NCBI GenBank assembly: GCA_964023275.1
Contig: OZ029929.1
Location: forward strand, 2,855,844-2,919,843
Direction: 5' to 3'
From: Norana najaformis
Lineage: Eukaryota; Annelida; Clitellata; Crassiclitellata; Hormogastridae
Length of the DNA stretch: 64,000 nt
Under the pieces are notes generated by a model, which worked only from the letters and a program-made list of their open reading frames with translations, ran no database searches and was not told the origin of the DNA. Positions 1 to 9,000 of the stretch are shown piece by piece. How positions within the stretch are numbered: the first letter of the stretch is position 1; each line of letters begins with the position of its first letter. The position numbers and the translations under genes are program-made.

Positions 1-150
1 AGCGTTTTAAAGGTATCTAAAGAGAGTATTAATTAGCATTATCAAATGTGACATTTTGTGGTTGAGACGGAGAGACAGACAGACAAAGACAGGGACAGGC
101 AGAGATACAGAGAGGAAGAAAGACAGAGAGAGACAGAGACAGAGAGGAAT

Positions 151-204
<54 letters not shown>

Positions 205-470
205 AATTCTTGTTAAGAACGCTTGTACTATTTTTAAGAATGTCTTACTTCTTTATAAGAACAACTAGAATTATAATTACCAGCATGTAATACAACATTT
301 TGGGAAGTTAATTATTAAATCTTTCATCTGCATAGATAATAGTTCTTTAAACATTCATCTATTATACAATCGACTAATACAGCATGTCCTGGTTATTCAT
401 AGGCCTAGGCCTAGACAATTAATCATCTTCATTAGTGTAAGACATGAGAACAGTTCGTGCAGTTTCTGTT
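1..470. other. No gene; partial dispersed repeat and GA microsatellite
   Basis: The first 30 bases resemble the lead-in (GCGTTTTAAAGGT) that precedes core repeats near 31060 and 45985, so the window opens inside a copy of that dispersed family. Positions 64-200 are GACA/GAGA simple repeat, with a pure GA run at about 153-200. The rest shows no coding signal. Confidence 0.5.
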
Positions 471-476
471 TTCCGA

Positions 477-575
477 CGTTGTAATCGTAATCGTAATCTC
501 GAGATTTCTACAGCGCCCAACGAAAGCCACGTCACAGGGACCAGCTTATTCACAGGCGCTCAGTCAAAAACCAAA
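477..575 (-). mobile_element. LINE 3' terminus (family A), 5'-truncated
   Basis: Read on the minus strand this gives the family A ending: GACTGAGCGCCTGTGAATAA, then a GGTCCCTGTGAC-like stretch, then GGGCGCTGTAGAAATCTCG and a TTACGA repeat tail. The AGCGCC and GGCGCT blocks can pair as a hairpin. The same ending follows reverse-transcriptase C-terminal coding sequence at 37690-38235, which identifies it as a LINE 3'UTR. Confidence 0.6.
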
Positions 576-596
576 TCGGTAGGCAAGAGGCAGGAG

Positions 597-690
597 ATGT
601 CATAACGAAGATGATTAGCGTCGCCCTCCTCCTTTATCCGGGCTTCAGTCTGGCACTAACCGAATGTAACGACAGTGGTTGATCGCAGGC
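597..690 (+). repeat. Dispersed core repeat, long subtype
   Basis: Contains TAACGAAGATGATTAGCGTC, then a CCTCCTCCTTTATCC stretch and CTGGCACTAACCGA. It is a diverged copy of the repeat whose clearer copies lie at 37239, 38609 and 45863; the nearest relative is at 38386. Confidence 0.55.
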
Positions 691-804
691 ACTAGCTGTT
701 GTCAACTTCTTGCAACGAAATTTACTTCTAAAAAATTAAATTTGGTAATTTTGCTCTAATTTACCAAAACGTGAACCTCAAAATTTATGCGTTGATGTGT
801 TAAA

Positions 805-876
805 GTTCAAGATTAAACTGGTTCCCACGACTTGGCTTCAACGGGCGCTAAAGAAATCCGCAGTATACGATTAAGA
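805..876 (+). mobile_element. LINE 3' terminus (family A)
   Basis: Shows CTGGTTCCCACGACTTGGCT, then GGGCGCTAAAGAAATC and an ACGATTA tail, matching the family A ending in plus orientation. Only the last ~70 bases are present. Confidence 0.5.
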
Positions 877-939
877 ATGCTTTCGTTACATTAGAGTGGT
901 TGTATTTGTGACCTCAAGATCACCAATACTCCTTTTCCA

Positions 940-1195
940 TCTCGTAATCGTAAACTAGAAATTTCTAAAGCTAAGCGCTACTTAAAAGCTAAGCGTAGGG
1001 CACCAGCTTATTCAAGAGCGCTGCGTCAAGTCAGTGGGGTCGTCCAAAGGTGCCATGTAAAGAGCCAAGTCCGACTGGCAAAAGACCATAGAGAAAAGGG
1101 GAAGCTGTTAGAGTGGGTTGTGTTTAAGCTGAGAGAAATGAGAAGGCAGAGGATTCGATGGATCGGAGTGGATTTTCTTGAAAAGGTGAGGCAGA
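940..1195 (-). mobile_element. LINE 3'UTR copy without GA expansion
   Basis: On the minus strand this is a family A-type 3' region: the GTTTACGATTACG tail and AAGCTGGTGCCCTACGC lie at 940-1020, and body sequence runs to about 1195. It aligns by eye with 41400-42300, sharing GGGTTG..GTTTA..CTGAGAGAAATG-like blocks and the CCAGCTTATTCA..CTGCGTCAAGTCAG block. Here the region around 1080-1100 (CATAGAGAAAAGGGG) is short, whereas the copy at 41.5-42.2 kb carries about 690 bp of GA array at the same spot. Confidence 0.6.
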
Positions 1196-1202
1196 GAGGC
1201 TC

Positions 1203-1282
1203 TATAGAGGCGCTATATGAATGTCCAGTTATAATTATAGTTATACGGCTGTAATTAGAGGTACAGTTACATTTACAATTAC
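1203..1282 (+). mobile_element. LINE 3' tail, GGCGCTATATGAATG type
   Basis: GGCGCTATATGAATG is followed by irregular TTATAATTATAG and TTACATTTACAATTACC repeats, the same arrangement as the 3' tails near 15155 and (minus) 36853. No coding part remains. Confidence 0.5.
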
Positions 1283-2220
1283 CTTCCTCTGATGATTCCG
1301 ATGCTCCAGTCAGTTGCCAAGTAACGGTCTTCATTTCTGCTGGAACAACATCAAGCGTTGGGTGTTACGTTCCCTTCGAGTGGTAACGTAACGACGAAGA
1401 TTATGTAGCGCAAGCAGTAAAACTAACTTTGCCTCTAGCTGACTGTGTACTGCGCTGGGTGTCAGTGAGGTACTGGACGTTCGATGTTACGTTTTGCGTC
1501 GTGTATCTTGCGATCGGATCTACTGGGATGCCACGATCTTCAGAGCATGTATAGGGCCTACTACCTCACACAATGAGATGGGGAAGTCACTTGCATTAAC
1601 CAAGATATAATGAAACGTTCGATGAGGCGCCTCTGTCAACAGCACTCCGCCTAAGAGCCGCCGTACGTCACAGGACATGTATCGATCTGTCGGCTGAAGC
1701 GCAAGTATGACGCCAGTAAGCTTACGTCAGTCAAAGCGCCTCTGTGCGTCAGGATCCCGGTTCGAGTCTCAGTCGTGGCTGATTTCAGAGATTTTAACAT
1801 CGGGCTATAGCAAGGTCCGTACATGGGGACCTTAAATGGCGTGGCGCCCATTCAAACGGGCAGCGGTGATTAAGGATCTCACCTGGTTAATTCATTGAAA
1901 AAATGAGTCAAGGGTCGAGGTCATACGGTCGCCATAGGAAACCATCTACATTTTCATTTAACATATCGATACACTGGACGGCCTTGCTGGTCTAGTCCGA
2001 AGCTTTGGAATTACTGCCCAGTTCTCTCAGCTCTTTACTGTCACGTCGGTCTAAACCAATATGTTTCAACTTGATTACCCACCGTAGCCAGACTTCTGGT
2101 CTCTCTGATCCATCGGACTTTGACCAGACTTCTCCAACAGATTACGATTTCTGACTTCGGGCTTTCACTTGTAGCAACCATCGGTTGATGCATTCTACAT
2201 TCTTTATACCGGCGCTATAG
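1283..2220. other. No gene recognised
   Basis: No splice-bounded coding sequence or known domain was seen on either strand. Around 1745-1765 there is a B-box-like GGTTCGAGTCTC stretch that could belong to an old tRNA-derived SINE, but no A box or tail could be placed. Confidence 0.4.
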
Positions 2221-2224
2221 ACGT

Positions 2225-2435
2225 TATTAGATTACATTCCTGCTGAAGATCAAATACAAATTCCTTCTCCTGCTCTTCCTCCCTCTGTTACTTCTCTCCC
2301 TGCTCCAATTCTAAATACCACCCACCGTAGCCGTCTGACTGACCCTGCCCATGACCCTTGTATCTCGACCTGGAACCAAACCTGATCTTACCTGTCTAGC
2401 GATTTAACTTTGGCTAGCTCCTTTAAGTAAATCGT
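2225..2435 (+). mobile_element. LINE family A 3'UTR fragment
   Basis: Shares CACCGTAGCCGTCTGACTG and CTCGACCTGGAACC with the 3'UTR of the family A LINE fragment at 38050-38130. The terminal hairpin is not clear here. The next few hundred bases hold no recognisable gene. Confidence 0.5.
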
Positions 2436-2737
2436 TTAGCGCGACTTAGCTTTCTTTAGGCGTCGATTTAGACGAGAAGACACCAAAATTCCTGACCTTG
2501 AGAATAATATTCCTGATAAAGAAACTGGAATCACTGCTGATAGTCGAATCCTAGACGCTACGGCAGAAGTCAAACGCGTAACCAAGCACTCAACCAGCTG
2601 CTTCTCCGACTCACCGTCTACCGTCTGCAGACTGAACAACCTGCAGACAACCGGAGAAAGTGAGTGGAAATAAAATAGCTTAGTAACCAGACTTAGCCAT
2701 GTAACCTAAACAAATGCCGACCAGGAGCTCATATAAA

Positions 2738-2739
<2 letters not shown>

Positions 2740-2791
<52 letters not shown>
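2740..2791. repeat. CA/TA dinucleotide microsatellite
   Basis: A run of about 17 CA units passes directly into about 9 TA units. A partial LINE tail motif (GGCGCTATATA) follows at about 2796. Confidence 0.95.
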
Positions 2792-2792
<1 letters not shown>

Positions 2793-3101
2793 CACGGCGC
2801 TATATATAATAAATGTAGGCTTATTTATTGAGTGTGTAAACATGATACTGTAAGCAGTGCAATTACTGTCTGCTTGAGTTGATACAACACCTTTGGTCTT
2901 CGCAAAGCACTTCGTTGCCAACTCCCCCCCCCCAACGGCCACACGCGTCTTCAGGCCTCCAGGTCTCTCCTTAGAAGAAAGGCCGAGAACACTAGACAGG
3001 CTCAGAGGCCTACGACTAGTTACTAGCACTCGGCCAACGGAATAGGCTACGCGGCTTCTTGTGATATGGATACTATGTATTCGTGATTAAGTATACTTCG
3101 A

Positions 3102-3102
3102 A

Positions 3103-3165
<63 letters not shown>
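3102..3165. repeat. ACAG tetranucleotide microsatellite
   Basis: An essentially perfect run of about 16 ACAG units. Confidence 0.97.
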
Positions 3166-3167
<2 letters not shown>

Positions 3168-4211
3168 CGAATACATCAACAATCATTAATTCTATTATTA
3201 GGGCTATTTTCCCAAAGGAGCAAACTAATCTCGGTTGGTATTATTATAGGCCTAACGTGTTATTTATTATTTTTCCTCAGGATGTAAAAAATTCTCCTGA
3301 GAATGAAAAATTCCGGGACGGTTAGAAATCGTCAAGATCTGGCGGAGCAAAAGTACCGTGGAAGGCAATAGAATTGAAGCGTTGAACTGTGATAGCAATG
3401 CGCTGGGAAAGATGTTACTATTATGATTATCATTATTATAGGAGAAATAGGCCTACTTCAAGCATAATATATATCATAAAAACCTATCCTATAATATAAT
3501 ATAATATATATATTCGCTATTGATACATGTAAATGTTACATATGCATTTATCTAGGATTTGCTGCGATCGATTGGAGGAGTGTTCGAAGTGAGCTGCTAG
3601 TGAAATCGTAAATCGCTTTCTGATGGTTGGACAGAAACTGGCGCAGGTGGAGTTAGTCTTTGGAGCTGATTGATGGTTCGGGTGCATGCACTCCTCCTCC
3701 TCCTCCTCCCCCTCCACTCCATACGACTCTGTTTGCTCAACCACATGCGTTGCCACTTGAAGCATTGACCTATAGCACCGGCTTTAGTCTTCGCGTGATT
3801 AAAATATCAGCCACGTGCAAATTGCTGGTAAGCGGTCGAGTTTTTAATGTCGAGAAGCATTGCTCCAATCTAATAATTTTTGTAGCGCCGTGCGGCTTGC
3901 AAGTCTGCGTCGTTAAAATTGCTAATTCTCATAATCTTTGTTTGAAGTTAATCAATCCTAAAATTTGCATAGCGCCGTTTCTGTGATTTCTATCAAAATC
4001 TGCAACAGACGTGGCATCCAGAGGCAACTCCTTCTTCAAAAGCTGGGGATTATTCTAGAAAACTGGTTTGTGCTTCCTTTTCAGTGACACTTGTGTTCTA
4101 ACCACAGCCCCTTAACTGGCTTCAAGCCCCTCAATACTTCTAAAATGTAAAAACTGATACTGTAATAAAAGGACTCCACATTGCAATCAGTATTATCGGG
4201 ACAGACAGACT
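3166..4211. other. No gene; LINE tail motifs
   Basis: No coding signal was found. TAGCGCC motifs at about 3884 and 3970, each preceded by an AT-rich stretch, look like minus-strand LINE tail remnants. A TCC run lies at about 3690-3715 and a TATAA-rich stretch at 3490-3515. Confidence 0.4.
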
Positions 4212-4366
4212 GGGCACGGTAACCGATTGGATAAAATGCTCGGCTTGCAAAGCGGCGGGTAGACCAATGGGTTCGACCCTTCTACTCCGAGACACTGTGT
4301 TGGAACCTTGAGCAAGTTCTACACTGGTTATTGTCTACCACTATAGACTGATGCTAGTCGTTAGAT
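4212..4366 (+). mobile_element. tRNA-derived SINE, 5' part (split by a LINE)
   Basis: A tRNA-like head has an A-box-like GGTAACCGATTGGATAAAAT and a B-box-like GGGTTCGACCC. The SINE body ACCTTGAGCAAGT follows, as in the SINEs at 8600-8775 and 32086. The element stops at GTTAGAT (4360-4366), which reappears at 5034-5040 where the rest of the SINE resumes. It is therefore one SINE interrupted by a 667-bp LINE fragment. Confidence 0.75.
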
Positions 4367-5033
4367 TCTTCTTCTTCAGTGTTCTGCCCTTAGACAGGTC
4401 CAGGAATCCAACGACGCCACTCCTATCTGTCCTGTGCCTCTCCTTGACTTCTTTGTAGCCCCGTCTTCTTTTTTAATCCATCATCCAGTCAAACAGCATA
4501 TTTCTTGGTCTTCCTGGAACTTTCTTTCCCTCAATTCTTCCTTCAATCACTGTCCTCAGTAGAGAATTTCCACATAGTGTGTGACCAATCCAGTTCATTT
4601 GTCTCCTCCTTATTGTATTAACCAGTGTCCTTTCCTACTGTACCAAGTGCAACAACTCCTCTTTGGTTTTATAATCCTTCCAGCTGATTTTGGCCATCTT
4701 TTCCAATTCCACATTTCAAATGCCTTGAGTTTCTCAGTTTCTGCCTTTCCAAAAGTCCATGTCTCAGAACCATACAGTGTTACACTCCATATGAGGCTTT
4801 TCACCATTCTTTTCTTTAGGCCCAGATTCAGCCTTCCTCTCAGAAATTCTCCTCTCTTCCAGAATGCTTCTTTTCCCATTGCTATTCTTCTCTTAATCTT
4901 GGCACTGCATCTGCAGTCATCTGATATTAAACTTCCCTGATAACAGAACCAGTGGACTTGTCCATTTTTTGTATCGACTACAATAGGTTCTTTTCCCTTC
5001 GCACTTCCTCAATCTCAGCACCTTTGTTTTGTT
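4367..5033 (-). mobile_element. 5'-truncated LINE fragment nested in a SINE
   Basis: The minus strand encodes the degraded C-terminal part of a LINE ORF2. Visible pieces are IKRRIAMGKEAFWKR, then WSVTLYGSETWTFGKAE (about 4740-4790), then WIGHTLCGNSLLRTVIEGRI and KKVPGRPRN (about 4480-4600). It ends in GAAGAAGAATC. The fragment at 52780-53305 is the same family in plus orientation. Stops and frame changes make it a pseudogene. GTTAGAT flanks both sides as a target-site duplication. The clade (L1/RTE-like) is not certain. Confidence 0.85.
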
Positions 5034-5072
5034 GTTAGATAGTGGCAGTTAATAAATGCAGAAATAATAAAA
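5034..5072 (+). mobile_element. tRNA-derived SINE, 3' part
   Basis: ATAGTGGCAGTTAATAAATG then CAGAAATAATAAAA matches the 3' end of the minus-strand SINE at 8600-8775. It completes the element started at 4212. Confidence 0.75.
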
Positions 5073-5142
5073 TAGATTCCCGACTTATTTACTTAATTGG
5101 TTATTCACATATACAGTGTTTACATACATCACTGCGTGTGTT

Positions 5143-5428
5143 GGGCGGTTCGGTGGCCGATTGGTAACACGCTGGCACGAAGAGCGGAAGGAAGCGGGAT
5201 CGAATCCCGCTTGCCCCATAAAGGTCGACTCAGCCGCTACTCGCCAGAGGGCAGTAGTAAAATGAGTAGCAGTTTCACTGCGTAGATAACCTTGGGTTCG
5301 GCGGGTAAGACTTGCCATCTACCGCCGATGTATGGTCACTAGTGGCCACCTAAGGACTGATGGCATTGAAACCGGAGATCAGTACCGGCACCTACGGGCG
5401 TTGAACCCATGGTGGAATCTATCTATCT
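5143..5428 (+). mobile_element. Complete tRNA-derived SINE with 12-bp TSD
   Basis: It is flanked by exact ACTGCGTGTGTT copies at 5131-5142 and 5429-5440. The head has GGTGGCCGATTGGTAACACG (A box) and GGGATCGAATCCCG (B box), and the element ends in a short ATCT repeat tail. The body differs from the SINE at 4212, so it is a second SINE family. The exact TSD suggests a fairly recent insertion. Confidence 0.85.
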
Positions 5429-5782
5429 ACTGCGTGTGTTACTTGCATATACAAATACATACTTATATTGTGTGGCCTCTTCTTCACTCTGCTTCCTAAA
5501 CACCATTTACCAGGCACTGCCTTGACTCCCTTCCTCTGTTTATGCCTGTTGTTCACGATATGCACAACATACAAATTATTGTCTTTAATTTCAAATCCAT
5601 GTAACTTTACTCACTTGTGCTCACTGTATGCAAGCCTCTATTCAAATTGTATGTACAAAAATTTTCAAAACAATCAGGTGATAACCCTGTTCACTTAAAA
5701 TTAGATTTCGAAATAAGCATCACGCAACTGAAAAGTACAGACTACAACAAAAAGACAAAAACAGCGGAAATTGTTTTTCTGA

Positions 5783-5788
5783 TTTATT
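5783..5788 (-). terminator. Poly(A) signal AATAAA for RPL22
   Basis: TTTATT on the plus strand reads AATAAA on the minus strand, about 80 nt after the RPL22 stop codon. This is a short 3'UTR as expected for ribosomal protein mRNAs. Confidence 0.75.
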
Positions 5789-5866
5789 TTTACATTCCAA
5801 AAGTGCCTATCAATTATCTTTTGCACACACGCATCAGTTCAGTGTTCTTTTGGAATAGGGTGATGT

Positions 5867-6014
5867 TTATTCCTTATCTTCAGCTTCATCTTCTTCCTCA
5901 TTGTTGATCTGGAAGTACCTGAGCTCATAGGAATCCTTTCCATTGGCAACAACCCTCAACCAATCACGGAGGTTGTTCTTCTTCAGGTACTTCTTTGTCA
6001 AATACTTCAGGTAC
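5867..6014 (-). CDS. RPL22: RPL22 coding exon 4 (last)
   Basis: Completes the split Arg codon after a TTTTTGTAG acceptor, continues [14 protein letters not shown], and ends in an acidic tail and TAA at 5867-5869. Confidence 0.97.
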
Positions 6015-9000
6015 CTACAAAAACAACATTGAAGAATATATTTTAATTGATGTAAGCAAAGCATTTCAATTTTTACATCACTCTTTGAAGAGATTATTTT
6101 AAATACTGCTGCCTTGAACATTTTGCCTTCTGCAACATGGCTTAACCCTTAACTGACGAGAGAAATTTTTCCGCCTAGGCCCTGACGACGAGCGATTTTT
6201 ACCGGAAAACGCCTATTAATTAAATAGTTTTCAACTTGTTGTATCTCAGTCAGTTCTTGACCTACAGACATGAGGTTACCATCAATCTTTAGCATTTTAT
6301 CTGCTCTTCCCATCCATTCGTCTAGTTTTTGATACAAAAAATTTTGGGGTACCCAAAGTTGCCCCCAAACCGTACCCCACCCCATGTTTAAAACTTTTTT
6401 CATGTTCAGGCTCCTATGGAAAATAAATTTCAGTGACAACATATGTAGTGTCAGCACAAAAATCGTGCAGAAATCAATACCAGACAAAACCTCACAAGAA
6501 TTTTGAAAATATTTTCATAAATGAAGGAGATACAGTATTTTTAGTATGTAAGATGAAGTCGTACAATTTGAAGGAAATATAAGAAAACACCTGAAAAGTA
6601 AGAAATTTCTAACTTATCAGATCTTGGTCATTCTTTGACACACAGACTTGAGGTTAATATCATTCTTTAGCATTTTATTTCCTCTTTCAAACCATGTTTC
6701 CAGTTTTTGAGAAAAATCTTTGGAGGTACTCATAGTTGCCCCAAACTGTACCCACCCCATTTGAAAACTTTTTTCATGTTCAAACCCCTATAGAAAACAT
6801 TTTCAGCAACAACTCATGTAATGTCAGCACATGAACTGTGCAGCAATTAATATCAGACAAAACCTCCAAAAAGTTTGAAAATATTTTCATAAATGAAGGA
6901 GATATAATATTTTTAGTATGCAGACAGTAGTCGTACCAGAGGAGTAACAAGAAATGCCTAAAAAGTAAGAAATTTTTAACTTATCAGATCTTGGTAATTT
7001 TTGGCATACAGACTTGAGGTTAACATCATTCTTTAGCTTTTTATCTACTCTTTCAATCCTTCTGTCCAGTTTTTGATAGAAAAATTTTGGGGCACTCATG
7101 TTGCCTACTCACCCTATCACCTCCCAAACACATACATAGTAATACAATAACGACATCAAAAACACTGCAGCATGCACACCAACAGGACAACAGTAACATT
7201 ACAACAAGCCAGGCACACAGAGAGGCAAACACACTGAAGTTTGTTTCCTTTTCAAATATTTGGTAGCTCTCAAAAGGGCCATTTTTATGAATGCCTGAGT
7301 GCACTGGATGGTCACCTTGAATATGGATGAAGCTCCTGAATCGACTCCTCTTTCTCAATAGACTGCACTGAACAGTTCTAAGAGGACAATTTAGAATGGA
7401 AATTTTAAAATTTGTATCGATGTGCTATATAGCTTACCTTCCTTACACTCCACAGAACCACTATCTGATTTTGCTCGTTGCAAATGTGGAAGCATAAAAC
7501 TTTGCACAAAGCAACTTTACATGCTTCACATTCATATTGAGCCTTCTTGGGGCAGCCTTTGGGATTCTTGATCTTGTTCTCTAAAATAAGATGCTAGAGG
7601 AGAAGTAGGTTTCCATTTTATTCTGTGGGGTTTACCTGCCTTCTGTGCATTTGACCTACTCTACTCACCATGCAGGCCTGGTCTGTTCAACTAGCACATC
7701 AAAAAAGCTTATCCAAAAGCAGTTAGAAAAATTTCAAAAATGGTGCATCAAGGGCTGGTCTGCCACAGACGCTTGTAAATGGCACAGTTAGGGGTCAAAT
7801 GGGAAAATTAGCTACTTGTTCAGTCCTGTCTATCACGCCCAAGTCATCCGCCTGACCCAGTTTGACGGTCCGCTAGCATGTATACGTAGCCGTCTAATTC
7901 GGTGTCGATGTCAGAATGTTCTTTAGCCAAAACCACTTTATCTTCTTCACTGGTAGCAAAAGACAGGTTTTTATTGTCAGATGAGTCAAAACTGTCATCA
8001 TCTGATGCAAATTCATCAAGAATTTGCCGAATTTCGTCGTCAGTAAGGCCACAACAACAACACGCCGCCATTTTGGGTTATTTAAATTCGTGATTTAAAT
8101 GTCCGATTTGATTGGTCGATTTTTATGTTTATAACCGAATTCTAAAAATATCTTCCACTTATTTCTGTACTTAATTATAATATCTTGGCCTAATTGATGT
8201 AAGGTTTCAAAAATATAACGTCTGCGATAGGCTGAGAGTGGTCTAGATAATAGTACATGCCCACTACCAATTACTACCTGCTCGTCGTGATACCTACACT
8301 ACCAATCACTACCTACTCGTCTGTATTGGGTTAAGTCTTGTCAAAAATGGCCAATTCTTTTGCACACAAGCCCAAGAAAACATACACTGTTGTAGTTCAA
8401 AATTACCAACTTGTCAAAATTCAAGCAATGGTGTTATAAACAAAACACAAGAACATTAACCACCTCGTGGAAGGCTTGAACCCATACTCTCCACATTACA
8501 AGCCAAGAGCTCTTTCCAATCGGCTACTGCCTCCTTCTGAATTTTAACCATGCATGTCAACCTCAAGCCTTTGCAGCTACATGTTTCAGTCACCTACTAT
8601 TTCTGCATTCATTAACTGCCACTATCTAATGTAATGACTGAGCATCAATCAACAGCTATGAGCAAGTGCAAGTGAAGGACTTGCTCAAGGTCCCACACAT
8701 TAACCACCTCGTGGAAGGCTTGAACCCATACTCTCCACATTACAAGCCAAGAGCTCTTTCCAATCGGCTACTGCCTCCTTCTGAATTTTAACCATGCATG
8801 TCAACCTCAAGACTGTATGCTTCAAAAAACAAAGGTGCATGTCTTAGCAAACAAAGCCTATATTAACCATCATATCCTTCGAAAAGTGCCTTCCTGCAAG
8901 TTCAAGAAAATGTCCCTTCTGGGGAAATCTCCATTTCTCCCATTCCTTCTTACACACGTCCTCTCCCCAATTTTTCCACCTATGCCTCACTTGTCCTTGT

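Larger units (their letters stand above)
6142..8334 (-). mobile_element. piggyBac-type transposon, internally deleted, in RPL22 intron 3
   Basis: Both ends carry the piggyBac signature: TTAA at 6142-6145 followed by CCC, and GGG followed by TTAA at 8331-8334, with a further shared ACGAG a little inside each end. Minus-strand remnants of a transposase N terminus (7844-8071) and its cysteine-rich C terminus (7405-7581) lie in the expected order, but the catalytic DDD domain is missing. A tandem repeat of about 370 bp fills 6233-7100. It is about 2.2 kb long and could move only with transposase supplied in trans. The match of ends, TTAA sites and protein remnants makes the family assignment good; the exact relationship of the middle region is not resolved. 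Confidence 0.8.

Noticed and set aside
5143..5220. Functional tRNA gene
   Set aside because: A and B boxes are present but the acceptor and anticodon stems do not pair properly, and the unit ends in a SINE tail with a 12-bp TSD.
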